Made by a program: the position numbers and the translations under genes
Assembly: GCA_963614215.1 (NCBI GenBank)
Contig: CAVECB010000005.1
Location: 24,533-88,532 of the forward strand
Source of the DNA: CAVAWX01 sp963614215
Lineage (GTDB): Bacteria > Actinomycetota > Coriobacteriia > Coriobacteriales > QAMH01
Direction: 5' to 3'
DNA length: 64,000 nt
Notes under the pieces: generated by a model
What the model was told of the DNA's origin: nothing
Databases searched by the model: none
What the model saw: only the letters and a program-made list of their open reading frames with translations
Shown: one piece after another, positions 8,889 to 15,934 of the stretch
How positions within the stretch are numbered: position 1 is the stretch's first letter
Layout: each line of letters opens with the position of its first letter

Positions 8889-8931
8889 GCTCGCGGGCGC
8901 CACTTTGCGAGTGTCTTGCGGGGCGTTGATT

Positions 8932-9023
8932 TGCAATTCACCGAACAGGACTTGTGCAAATCACCGAATAGAATTCATGCAATTCATGGATTAAGCTTTA
9001 TGCAATTCACCGATTTGCTATCA
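8932..9023. repeat. Four direct repeats with exact 23-bp period
   Basis: TGCAATTCA or TGCAAATCA starts at 8932, 8955, 8978 and 9001, so each step is exactly 23 bp. Units 1, 2 and 4 continue with CCGA; unit 3 has diverged to TGGA. Two helical turns between sites would place bound proteins on one DNA face. The array is AT-rich within GC-rich DNA, immediately upstream of a decayed DUF4143 gene. It looks like an operator or iteron array; function is inferred. The period is not a multiple of three, so it is not a coding repeat. Confidence 0.75.
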
Positions 9024-9028
9024 TCTAG

Positions 9029-9574
9029 CAGGAAAAAGACGTACTGCGACAACAGAATGTGGACACGGCGCGCGGCTGGCTGTCGCTTCTGCAGCAGAGC
9101 TTCGTGGTCTTTCTGCTGCGCCCATACCATCGCAACTACGGCAAGCGCCTCATCAAAGCCCCAAAGCTCTACTTCCACGACACGGGGCTTGCGGCGAGCC
9201 TGCTGGGGATCGAGTCGCCCGAGGAGCTCTTCATGTCCGAGCAACGCGGAGCGCTCTACGAGAGCTGCGTCATATCCGAGCTGGTCAAGGCCTACTATGC
9301 GCAAGGCCGCGAGCCGAGGCTTTTCTACTGGCGCGACAGCGCGGGAAATGAAATCGACCTCGTGGTGGAGAAGGGCGGACGTCCGGCACGGATTGTCGAG
9401 GTGAAGGCCTCGGCGACGTACAAGGCATCGGCGTTTTCGACGATCGACAAGTTTGGCGATGCCATGCAGGTCGGCGTGGACGGGCGTTTTGTCGTCTACG
9501 GCGGCGACGAGACGATGGAGACCGCCCACGGAACCGTCCTCAGCTTGACAGACGTCGGTAGAATCGCCTGCTAA
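9029..9574 (+). pseudogene. 5'-truncated AAA ATPase with DUF4143 domain
   Basis: The open region encodes only the DUF4143 C-terminal part of a family whose members carry an N-terminal AAA ATPase. Readable landmarks are TARGWLSLLQQSFVVFLL, KRLIKAPKLYFHDTGLAASL and the nuclease-fold-like SAGNEIDLVVEKGGR...EVKAS. Homology begins at once after an in-frame stop at 9026-9028; the Walker A and B half is missing. A GTG at 9059 could still start a 171-residue product. The family often sits in mobile islands and its function is obscure. Likely a remnant. Confidence 0.75.
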
Positions 9575-9770
9575 ACGCGTTCGCGTTCCTGCAACAGCGG
9601 ATCGAGCGGCCCGGCATTGTTCGGCGTCTGTGTCCACGATGCGGCGTGAAATGCAGGTCCTGCGTCTGCTTGCCGAGGGGCGAATGCATCTCCCGTGTCC
9701 GCTTGCCCAAAGGGGAATTGGAAAAACGTCTACGAAGCTTGACAAGTGCAGGGGCTGGGTATGATGTGCC

Positions 9771-10454
9771 TCACGTGGCCTGAAGGACTTTTCTCCTGAA
9801 CCTCTTGAGGTGGTTCTGCTTGAATGCTTGGTAGTCTGCCCCGAAAACCTTGGCATCTGTTTCGGTCAGCGACTTGTCGAGAAACTTGAGATTTGCAAGT
9901 TCCAGAGCACAGAGATAATCTGCAGCTTGGAAGAGCCTATAGTCTTGAGCTGTGGCCATGCGATAGAGTACGGCATTCTTGGATAGAACGAAATCAATCG
10001 CACCGTGCAAGGCCGACGTGACCATTTGCTGGCCGTTGTCGTAATAAATCTTCACCTTGCCAAAGCTTTGAAAATACGAGAGATTGTCGCTAAGGAAAAC
10101 AACGAGGTCACGCTTGAATCGCGTGATGAAAGTTTCGGGTGACCGAACCTCACTTCTCTTGTACGTGAAACATTTATAGGAAACGGGGCATTTTCTGGCA
10201 AAACCCTCGAAGGAGGAGAGCAGCCTTTTTCTGTCGGCAAGATCCATCCCCTCATAATCATCATGACCGTTCATCAGCGGAGATGCATGAAACGGGATAT
10301 CTGGCAGACTCTTTGCAGAAAGGTCGAGTTCATAGGCCGATATCAGTTCACCAATCGAATCGGATTGATTGTGGAACAGGAGTGTGACGAGGCAAAAGCG
10401 GGAATGGCCGCTTTGGCTACCCGATTCGTCCACGAAGATGCTGAGCTCTCCCAA
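9771..10454 (-). CDS. DUF3800 domain protein
   Basis: 227 residues starting with IFVDESGS, the signature opening of DUF3800 proteins, with a conserved YYDNGQQ region mid-protein and AQDYRLFQAADYLCALE near the end. The family has an RNase H-like fold with acidic residues (the early DES and late AADYLC Asp) and is often found in defence or mobile regions; activity is unproven. I take the TTG at 10454 as start because GGAGG sits just upstream and homology begins there. An open frame continues upstream to 10520 without a better site. It borders the IS remnant. Confidence 0.75.
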   Translation of the reverse strand: MGELSIFVDESGSQSGHSRFCLVTLLFHNQSDSIGELISAYELDLSAKSLPDIPFHASPLMNGHDDYEGMDLADRKRLLSSFEGFARKCPVSYKCFTYKRSEVRSPETFITRFKRDLVVFLSDNLSYFQSFGKVKIYYDNGQQMVTSALHGAIDFVLSKNAVLYRMATAQDYRLFQAADYLCALELANLKFLDKSLTETDAKVFGADYQAFKQNHLKRFRRKVLQAT

Positions 10455-10572
10455 ATTCCCTCCAATAACAAGAATGCCGAGGGACACCCCCGGCAGCTTG
10501 GAAGTAGCACTGAGTGCCACCGAGAAATTTATAACATGCAGGCACAGTCAACGCAAGGCCGTGCCATAAATG

Positions 10573-11288
10573 GGTGCGAGTTAAGTCAATCGGGAAAAGA
10601 GGCGCCCTGCGCCTTGCCCGAGAAGCGACGTCGGGGCGAAGGAGAACCCGCCCGCGCTGACGAGCGGATGATATCACGCCCGCGAAGGCGGGTGCGGGCG
10701 CCAGCCGCCGCGCACGTGCAAGAGGGCGCGAGAAGGCGCCGTGAAGACGCTTTCCGCCGCGCCGAAAGTCCGGCTTGTTCTGCGAATCGGCCCCGGCCCG
10801 CGCGCGACTAGCGCCGCCGCGACAGGGATATCTCGATGCTTTTGCCGAGCGCGGCGGTATGCCCAGCAACTCGTCAAGCAAGATGCGCCATCTGCCGTGC
10901 TCGTCGAAAAAGACGGTACGCTCGAAGGAAACCTCGCCCAGCAGGGTGACCAGCGTGCGCCCGGTCCTCTCGCGGGCCGACCAGTCGCGCGGGGGGCGCC
11001 GACGCAGGGCGGAGTCGAAGCGCTCTGGGCAGGCGCGCATCGCGGAGGCGACAAGCAAGCGCGTCTTGCCGGCGACGAAGGCCTCGAACGCCCCGATGTC
11101 CTCGGTATCCAGCAGCCCGTCGTAGAAACATCCGGCCACGACGTCGGAGAGGCGCTTGCTGATGGTAGGATTGCTCATCGGAGAACCTTTCTCTTCTGTG
11201 CTTCGACACCACAAGGATATCGAAAGGTTCTCCTCCCATTTCCAGAGCCGGTTCCCGGACGGGTTTCCCGATTAACTTAACTCGCACC
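10573..11288 (-). mobile_element. Internally deleted ISLre2-type insertion sequence
   Basis: Inverted repeats of about 26 bp bound the element. The left end (10573-10598) begins GGTGCGAGTTAAGTCAATCG and the right end (11288-11263), on the other strand, begins GGTGCGAGTTAAGTTAATCG; 24 of 26 bases match. Between them lies only the N-terminal third of a UPF0236/ISLre2 transposase. The total of about 716 bp is roughly half a full-length relative. No target duplication is visible at the flanks, so the insertion is old or rearranged. It cannot move on its own but may be mobilised by a complete relative. Confidence 0.8.
10849..11178 (-). pseudogene. Truncated ISLre2/UPF0236-family transposase
   Basis: About 110 residues resemble the N-terminus of UPF0236 transposases, ending at ERTVFFDEHGRWRILLDELL and GIPPRSA, after which the reading becomes unrelated Arg/Ala-rich sequence. 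The usual catalytic acidic residues further on are absent. ATG 11178 follows GGTTCTCCG. The deletion lies inside the IS bounded by 10573 and 11288, so this is a non-functional remnant. Confidence 0.75.
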
Positions 11289-11412
11289 AAGTCGGGCGTT
11301 GTGGGGGCTGGTAGCGGCGGCGTGTGCTAGGATAAGCGTGCAAGCGAGGTACGCCCAGACTTCGACGTCGGGAAACGGCCTCGCTTCTATATCTCTCGCA
11401 ATTCGCCCGATT

Positions 11413-11772
11413 CTAAATGACCCAAAACAGTTCGTCGTCGCGCTTCTTGGTGGCCAGCGCATTAACAATGGCGTCAAAGTCATCGGTCGCATCTTCGGAG
11501 GTGAACACAACCCTCGTTGGCGCTGATAAGTGCAGCTTCCACCATTTGCGGCGCACGCGACGGAGCTGGTTGCCGACCGAGCTTGAAACGTTGGTGACGT
11601 TCTTCATCTCCCACGGCTGGCCGTCGATTTCAAGGTCGATGTTGGCTGGCGCGTTCGGGTCTTCCAGCTTGACCATTGCCGATATGCCGTTGTATGCCAG
11701 CCAATCGACGCACGCACGCTCGTGGTCGGTGAGTTCGTCGCGGGGCTTCTCGTATACGATGGTTCCTGGCAA
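11413..11772 (-). CDS. Phage-type toxin domain resembling CdiA C-terminal tRNase
   Basis: 119 residues. IDLEIDGQPWEMKN has the D...E-x-K spacing of PD-(D/E)xK nucleases and resembles the CdiA C-terminal tRNase toxin domain that some phage minor head proteins carry at their C-terminus. TTG 11772 is the probable start; the same frame runs upstream to a stop at 11809-11811 that ends the JAB fragment. The two may once have been one phage head protein with separate domains. Family assignment rests on the motif only. Much of the flanking DNA looks phage-derived. Confidence 0.5.
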   Translation of the reverse strand: MPGTIVYEKPRDELTDHERACVDWLAYNGISAMVKLEDPNAPANIDLEIDGQPWEMKNVTNVSSSVGNQLRRVRRKWWKLHLSAPTRVVFTSEDATDDFDAIVNALATKKRDDELFWVI

Positions 11773-11808
11773 GCGCGGCCTTTCGGAGCTAGAGCGTAAC
11801 GGGCGAGA

Positions 11809-11967
11809 TTATCCCACAGCGGAAGCCACCGTGCGGCAGGTTCCAGATGTTCTATAGCTGAATAACGCGCTCATTGCCAGCGAGTCGATCAGAGTAACAA
11901 GGTCTGCCGCCGACGGCATGGCACTTCCCGGATGGTTGTGCAATGTGACAACGCTGTGGCCGTCTGC
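11809..11967 (-). pseudogene. JAB/MPN-like domain fragment of a phage protein, 5' end replaced by a CRISPR repeat
   Basis: The frame reads ADGHSVVTLHNHPGSAMPS then AADLVTLID. The HNHP...PS..D pattern is the metal-binding core of JAB/MPN peptidase-like domains, which occur in phage head proteins. The coding sequence starts directly at the edge of the repeat at 11968, so everything upstream of the domain core is missing. It ends at TAA 11809-11811. It is not a complete gene here. Confidence 0.55.
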
Positions 11968-12003
11968 GTTTGATTACCAGTCAGATCGACACTGCTCCAA
12001 AAC
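11968..12003 (-). CRISPR. Isolated terminal repeat, phage DNA on both sides
   Basis: Full-length repeat at the leader-distal end. The bases on its left (to 11967) belong to the JAB phage fragment and those on its right (from 12004) to a phage terminase gene, so both flanks look like spacer-matching phage DNA rather than array. Confidence 0.9.
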
Positions 12004-12278
12004 TTCAAAGCGCGTATTTCCTCGCTCGCGCGCTTCATCGTCAATAGCTGCGGTAGCGCCTTTATGTCGCCCAGCTGGTTTTGATAGGCGACTTGCGGCA
12101 AGCCATCGCCCATGTCCATGTCCTCCATGCAGCGCTCTATAACGGCGTGCCATTGGCACAGCAAGGCAAGCGTCGGCGCGTCTGATTGCCGGAAATTGCC
12201 CTTGCCCGCCAATTCATCCCATTTAGCGCTCTTGTACGCGTCGGATTCGATGCCGGGCGGCTTTTTTAGCATGCACAT
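12004..12278 (-). pseudogene. P27-family phage terminase small subunit, 3' end replaced by CRISPR repeat
   Basis: About 91 residues start at ATG 12278 behind GGAGG. KWDELAGKGNFRQSDAPTLA, then a helix-rich stretch, and QNQLGDIKALPQLL with KRASEEIRAL fit P27-type small terminases, which recognise phage DNA for packaging. The natural C-terminus is missing because the frame enters the repeat at 12003. The last 30 bp (12004-12033) are the protospacer matching array spacer 14344-14373. This is phage DNA, not host coding sequence. Confidence 0.75.
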
Positions 12279-12336
12279 GCGTTCCTCCTCGTGCCGCTCA
12301 CACCCCTACTACCCATATGCGCCCCCTTTCAGGCAA

Positions 12337-12362
12337 TGAAAAACCGCCCTCGAAAGGACGGC
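12337..12362 (-). terminator. Rho-independent terminator in phage segment
   Basis: On the minus strand CCGTCC-TTTCGA-GGGCGG forms a short hairpin followed by TTTTT. It lies after the 84-residue gene at 12392-12646 and before the terminase gene, marking the end of one phage transcript. Confidence 0.65.
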
Positions 12363-12391
12363 TAGGGAAACGCCGTGTTTAGGCGTGCTGC

Positions 12392-12646
12392 TTATTCGTC
12401 GCGGTCTTTGATGAACCCCTCGTCGATTACACCGCCTTCAAAAAGCCCCTCTGTAAGCGCCGCAATGAACACAAGCGCCCTACCGTCTTCCTTGGTTATG
12501 ACAAGAGGGGATGTACCCCCCACAACCACGGGCGCATTTTCCTCTTGGTATTTGTTAAAGACGTAAACAAGCGGATATTCTTCGTAGTAGTCCGCCGTGC
12601 TGTAAAACTCCGCCGCCATCTGCTTTGCCTCTTTGAACGTGACCAT
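12392..12646 (-). CDS. Small protein, possible immunity protein for the adjacent toxin
   Basis: 84 residues, ATG at 12646 behind AGGAGG. It opens MVTFKEAKQMAAEFYS and has GGTSPLVITKEDGRALVFI, a layout reminiscent of Imm35/YrhB-type immunity proteins (helix, then a strand around a K-x-x-G turn). It follows the papain-like toxin fragment by only 5 bp, the usual order of toxin then immunity gene. The family call is a weak resemblance; position is the stronger argument. It is followed by a terminator. Confidence 0.45.
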   Translation of the reverse strand: MVTFKEAKQMAAEFYSTADYYEEYPLVYVFNKYQEENAPVVVGGTSPLVITKEDGRALVFIAALTEGLFEGGVIDEGFIKDRDE

Positions 12647-12651
12647 GCCTG

Positions 12652-12943
12652 CTACCTCCTAGTCGTTACCGACTTTTTAGCGCGTTCCGAAACACGTAGG
12701 TTATCAGTGCGGACAATCTGCGTTTTTGACGGTCTCGCCATGTCCATATAGTGAGATATGTTCACCTTCCGCCCCGTTTGCGCGTCGCGGTATACAGTTC
12801 TTGAACCTTCTCGCTCTGCATTGAACACATGCCCGCCGTTATTGCCGGACCACTGCACATACACTATAGCTCGTGAACCGCTTCCAAATCCACTCATCGC
12901 GGCCTCAATGTTTGCGATTGTCTTTTTTCGTGTGCTAGCACCA
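12652..12943 (-). pseudogene. Papain-fold (glutamine-deamidase-like) toxin domain, 5' end missing
   Basis: About 97 residues remain. VYVQWSGNNGGHVFNAE followed by VYRDAQTG gives the His and Asp of a papain-like triad as in the toxin glutamine deamidase family at the C-termini of phage head and secreted polymorphic toxins. The catalytic Cys would lie upstream, in the part replaced by the CRISPR repeat at 12944. The frame enters straight from the repeat. Not functional as it stands. Confidence 0.55.
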
Positions 12944-13045
12944 GTTTGATTACCAGTCAGATCGACACTGCTCCAAAACACGGCTTGAATCATTTAAATC
13001 TTCCGCCGCGTTTGATTACCAGTCAGATCGACACTGCTCCAAAAC
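12944..13045 (-). CRISPR. Two-repeat CRISPR segment
   Basis: Repeats at 12944-12979 and 13010-13045 enclose a normal 30-bp spacer (12980-13009). Left flank: toxin gene fragment. Right flank: 3'-truncated phage scaffold gene. The spacer itself matches nothing that I can find in this window. Confidence 0.93.
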
Positions 13046-13105
13046 CTCGGTCGCCGTTTCGGCTCCCTCGGTCGCTTGCTCTTGCTCTTTGGCTTCCTCG
13101 GACAT
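13046..13105 (-). pseudogene. Phage scaffold protein start, cut by a CRISPR repeat
   Basis: ATG 13105 opens MSEEAKEQEQATEGAETATE, the acidic, Glu/Ala-rich type of N-terminus seen in phage capsid scaffold proteins. After 20 codons the frame meets the repeat at 13045. Position after a minor capsid and a YjcQ gene fits the usual head-gene order. The last 30 bp form the junction spacer. Confidence 0.5.
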
Positions 13106-13134
13106 AATGTCCCCTTTCCGCCCGTTTCGGGCAT

Positions 13135-13159
13135 CAAAAAAGCGCCCGTTTCGGGCGCT
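13135..13159 (-). terminator. Rho-independent terminator after the YjcQ gene
   Basis: AGCGCCCGTTTCGGGCGCT (13141-13159) is a 7-8 bp GC stem with a short loop; on the minus strand it is followed by TTTTTT. It separates the YjcQ-like gene from the scaffold gene start. Confidence 0.75.
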
Positions 13160-13232
13160 CCAACAGTCAGCGGCTTTTAACGTCGTCCGCAACAGGACGC
13201 GCGGCGCGGCTATTCAGCTTCGCCATCAGCGC

Positions 13233-13577
13233 CTAAAAAATCGGCACCCAGTCTTTAGCCTCTTTCAGGTACCGATACACCTTTTTCATAGCGCCGTTTT
13301 CCTTTAAGTACTCAAAGCCTGCAAGCGTGATTTTCGCGTCATAGGAGACGATAATCTCGCCGTCCCCCCACGTCTTCACGGTCTTGAATCCGTCGGCGTA
13401 GCCTTCCCTTTGTAGAATCAGGCACACCTCGTCGAGATAGGCTTGGTTTATGTCGGCAACAAAGAAGCCGTTTTCCGCCTTGAAGCACTTCCGCTCTGCA
13501 CGCTTGCCGCCCTTCATGCACTCGTACAAGTAGGCGAGCACTTTGAACATGAGCAGGTGCAAATCATCTTTCGCCAT
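13233..13577 (-). CDS. YjcQ-family phage protein
   Basis: 114 residues starting MAKDDLHLLMFKVLAYLYEC. The winged-helix-like layout with a late ITLAGFEYLKENGAMKKVYR matches the YjcQ family, common in phage and prophage head-gene regions. Function is unknown; DNA binding is a guess from the fold. TTG 13589 is an alternative start. It overlaps nothing important and lies between a small unknown and a terminator. Confidence 0.6.
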   Translation of the reverse strand: MAKDDLHLLMFKVLAYLYECMKGGKRAERKCFKAENGFFVADINQAYLDEVCLILQREGYADGFKTVKTWGDGEIIVSYDAKITLAGFEYLKENGAMKKVYRYLKEAKDWVPIF

Positions 13578-13585
13578 GTCGCCTC

Positions 13586-13807
13586 TCAATCACCGACGAT
13601 AGGTAACGGCTCCGTCCACCCGCACAACTCGCAAACGAACCCTATTATTTCCCCTGTTCTGGCTGCTTCATGTGATTTTATGAAAAGAATAATATCTTCC
13701 GCTATCCCTTCGTTTTTCGCATCTAGCAGTATCCCAGTAACAAAATCAGGGTAAGAACCAGCAACGTTGTTCAGCAACTGCTCGAGTTCGTCTAGCCTTG
13801 CGTTCAC
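13586..13807 (-). CDS. Hypothetical phage protein, 73 residues
   Basis: Short acidic protein starting MNARLDELEQLLNNVAGSYP, mostly helical, with CELCGW near its end. It overlaps the stop of the minor capsid gene by four bases, so it is translated with it. I do not recognise it. Position right after a head protein with a variable C-terminus would fit an immunity or accessory role, but nothing proves it. Confidence 0.5.
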   Translation of the reverse strand: MNARLDELEQLLNNVAGSYPDFVTGILLDAKNEGIAEDIILFIKSHEAARTGEIIGFVCELCGWTEPLPIVGD

Positions 13808-14242
13808 TCTATGCCCTTTCTTCGCACAATTTCATATTCTCCGAATTCGACAATACGGAAAGTGTATGCGTAATCTCCCACAGCAATTTTACCGTTATCC
13901 TCACCGTCAAAGCGAGCGTGATACGCATCGTTTATAGCATGTGTAACTCTAGCGTACTCGGTCTTAGTCATGCTTAGAGGTTCGCCTGCCCCGTTTCCGG
14001 CTCCGCCCTTCTTCACGCCCTCTTCGTAGCGCTTGACGTAAATATCCGGGTCGTAGCCTGCCACCTTGGTACGGCCATGTTCAAACCCGGGCATCGGCAC
14101 ACAGTTGCAGCCATCGTGGACGTGTGCGTTTGCCGTCGCCCGCTCCAAGTACACGAACCCGCGTGATGCGAGTATCTCGCAAAACGCGCATGTGCCATGT
14201 TGCGCGAGGTACGGGTTATGCGTTTGCCCCGGCTTATGGCCG
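13804..14242 (-). pseudogene. Phage minor capsid/head morphogenesis protein, 5' end replaced by CRISPR repeat
   Basis: About 145 C-terminal residues remain. GTCAFCEILASRGFVY, then a HVHDGCNC segment and GYDPDIYVKRY, are typical of the C-terminal zinc-knuckle region of phage head (minor capsid, gpF/VG15-like) proteins. A further domain ending YTFRIVEFGEYEIVRRKGIE may be a variable effector tail. The upstream part is missing at the repeat 14243. The first 30 bp inside the gene are a junction spacer. Confidence 0.7.
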
Positions 14243-14541
14243 GTTTGATTACCAGTCAGATCGACACTGCTCCAAAACCGCGGGCGGGTCAACTCACAAG
14301 CGAGTTGGTTTGATTACCAGTCAGATCGACACTGCTCCAAAACTTCAAAGCGCGTATTTCCTCGCTCGCACGTGTTTGATTACCAGTCAGATCGACACTG
14401 CTCCAAAACCGCGACGTTGAGCTACATCGCCGGACAGCGGTTTGATTACCAGTCAGATCGACACTGCTCCAAAACAATCCACGCGGACTCGCTTCGGGGA
14501 AGCTCGTTTGATTACCAGTCAGATCGACACTGCTCCAAAAC
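14243..14541 (-). CRISPR. Five-repeat CRISPR segment
   Basis: Repeats start at 14243, 14308, 14374, 14440 and 14506. Spacers are 14279-14307, 14344-14373, 14410-14439 and 14476-14505. Spacer 14344-14373 is nearly identical to phage DNA at 12004-12033 inside this window (28 of 30 bases). The segment is flanked by a phage minor capsid gene and a toxin-antitoxin block. Confidence 0.95.
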
Positions 14542-14684
14542 CCGCGCGGCCGTGAAAATTTTTAAAAGTCTTGCCCGGGCCTTGCACGCCCAGGCGCAGC
14601 GTGTACGAGGCTTGGCGCAGACAAGGTAGGGACGCGCGAGGAGAGACGGCTGCGAGGAGAAGAAAGGGAGTATGTCTGTCATTG

Positions 14685-14728
14685 CAAAGCACAATAAAGC
14701 CCGATATATCGGGCTTTATTGTGCTTTG
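14685..14728. terminator. 44-bp perfect palindrome, bidirectional terminator
   Basis: The stretch is a perfect inverted repeat centred on CCCGATATATCGGG, with A-run and T-run arms (CAAAGCACAATAAAG and its complement). It lies right after the RelE-like toxin stop and would terminate transcription from either side. Long perfect symmetry without a loop also allows a cruciform. Confidence 0.7.
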
Positions 14729-14732
14729 TGAA

Positions 14733-14996
14733 TCAGTTATACACAGAGCTTCTGTGGGCAATTTTTATCACGAGAATTGTGGATTTCTCGTCTATCAAAT
14801 CACAGACGATTCGATACTCTCCCACTCTGTATCTCCAAAGACCCTTATAGTTACCAGTTAACGCTTTGCCATGGCTTCTGGGGTCGTTTAAGTTAAGGAT
14901 GTTTTCCAGTTTCTTTTGTACCCGTATTTTAGATTGCCTGTCTAATTTGCTGAATTGCTTTGCAGCTTTGACGCTCAATTCTATATTCCATGCCAT
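14733..14996 (-). CDS. RelE/ParE-family toxin
   Basis: 87 residues from ATG 14996: MAWNIELSVKAAKQFSKLDR, then LTGNYKGLWRYRVGEYRIV and a final HRSSVYN. This is the compact RelE/ParE fold; members are ribosome-dependent mRNA interferases or gyrase poisons. The gene starts 5 bp after the stop of a Panacea-domain gene, the usual antitoxin-first order. A palindromic terminator follows. The pair lies in a block between CRISPR repeats. Confidence 0.85.
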   Translation of the reverse strand: MAWNIELSVKAAKQFSKLDRQSKIRVQKKLENILNLNDPRSHGKALTGNYKGLWRYRVGEYRIVCDLIDEKSTILVIKIAHRSSVYN

Positions 14997-15001
14997 AACG
15001 T

Positions 15002-15595
15002 CTAGACCAGTTCGCACAATGAGACGGTTTCAAGTTCTCCTCTTCTGTATGCTTTTGAGATTTCTCGAAATTCGTTTAGCTCTTCTTCCGTAAATTCCTC
15101 GTCGGCAAAGTCGTCAAGCTCCTCGTCGGCAAAATCGTCTTCTATGTCTTTTTTGACGATGGGGACATACTTTTCTCCGGGAACGTATACTTTGCTCCAT
15201 GCGCCGCCTTGCTTATGGCTCTTCTCGACCAGTCCCCAATCTGAATAGCGCATATATTGCCGTGCTACGGCAACGAGCAAGGCAATAGTCTCGTCGCTGA
15301 AAAGGTCCCCATAGCAGACAGGCTGTTTGGTTTCGATAGGGGCCCTCTTGTTGTCTTTATATTTGCGGTAGATTGTGGGCACGACAGGGCCATATTCCCA
15401 AGCCTCTATTTTTTCATCGAACAACGGGCGTCCATATTCGGCTAGGCAATGGCCTTGAGCGAAATATAGCAGCTTATTGAGCATCAAGTTTGTTATTGGC
15501 AGGTTATTGTCATTGTAATACTGGACAAAGAACCTTGCCACGTCTTCCGCGTTCGACAGAGCTGTCTGTGTTGGTGACTTTTCCATAATCTCCAT
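15002..15595 (-). CDS. Panacea-domain (SocA/DUF4065-like) antitoxin
   Basis: 197 residues from ATG 15595, behind AGAGGAAG. NLMLNKLLYFAQGHCLAEYG and FDEKIEAWEYGPVVPTIYRK are the hallmark motifs of the Panacea/SocA/GepA domain, known as an antitoxin module that pairs with many unrelated toxins. The C-terminal third is very acidic (DDFADEELDDFADEEFTEEE, an internal near-repeat) and may be the toxin-neutralising part. The RelE-like gene is 5 bp downstream, so the two form a likely toxin-antitoxin operon. Confidence 0.85.
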   Translation of the reverse strand: MEIMEKSPTQTALSNAEDVARFFVQYYNDNNLPITNLMLNKLLYFAQGHCLAEYGRPLFDEKIEAWEYGPVVPTIYRKYKDNKRAPIETKQPVCYGDLFSDETIALLVAVARQYMRYSDWGLVEKSHKQGGAWSKVYVPGEKYVPIVKKDIEDDFADEELDDFADEEFTEEELNEFREISKAYRRGELETVSLCELV

Positions 15596-15788
15596 CTGCT
15601 TCCTCTTTTTTATCTTATATATTACCACCCTAGTTAAATATCCCCTTTTTCTAGTCGGCGTAACTTTGATGGAAAACCCCCAAAAACGTTACGCCGTGCC
15701 TTGACTGCCGTTCTTTGCTTTCGCGAAGTTGGCGGCGTAGAATCTTGGGCAGGATGCCCCGCCAAGGCCGGGCAGCATTCAGTTTAGA

Positions 15789-15820
15789 GCCGGGGTTTAC
15801 TCGCTAAAGCCAACCCCGGC
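15789..15820 (-). ncRNA. Stable stem-loop beyond the holin-like toxin gene (possible terminator or antisense-RNA region)
   Basis: GCCGGGGTT (15789-15797) pairs with AACCCCGGC (15812-15820), a 9-bp stem with a 14-base loop. It sits about 20 bp after the stop of the tiny toxin gene. In type I toxin loci such a stem ends the toxin mRNA or overlaps the antitoxin RNA. No promoter for an antisense RNA can be proven here. Confidence 0.4.
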
Positions 15821-15841
15821 TTCTTATTTTCCTGCTGTTCG

Positions 15842-15931
15842 TCACCTCCTCCTTATCTCGACCAGCAAGCTGACGGACAGGATGAGCACTTGCGCGACCT
15901 CGCACATGGCGATGACTGTCGAAGTATCCAT
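15842..15931 (-). CDS. Tiny holin-like toxin (type I toxin candidate)
   Basis: 29 residues: MDTSTVIAMCEVAQVLILSV then SLLVEIRRR. One membrane helix followed by a short basic tail is the plan of putative holin-like/TxpA-Fst-type toxins. A GC-rich stem-loop downstream completes the typical layout. ATG 15931 is only 4 bp from the repeat at 15935, so its ribosome-binding site and promoter have been replaced by CRISPR repeat. It is probably not expressed in this arrangement. Confidence 0.5.
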   Translation of the reverse strand: MDTSTVIAMCEVAQVLILSVSLLVEIRRR

Positions 15932-15934
15932 TGG

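Noticed and set aside
10417..11214. 265-codon minus-strand frame joining transposase and DUF3800 region
   Set aside because: Homology to the transposase stops near 10849; the rest is out-of-family read-through across the IS end.
11889..12278. 129-codon frame spanning terminase fragment, repeat and JAB region
   Set aside because: It runs through the CRISPR repeat by chance; the terminase part ends at 12004 and the JAB fragment is in another frame.
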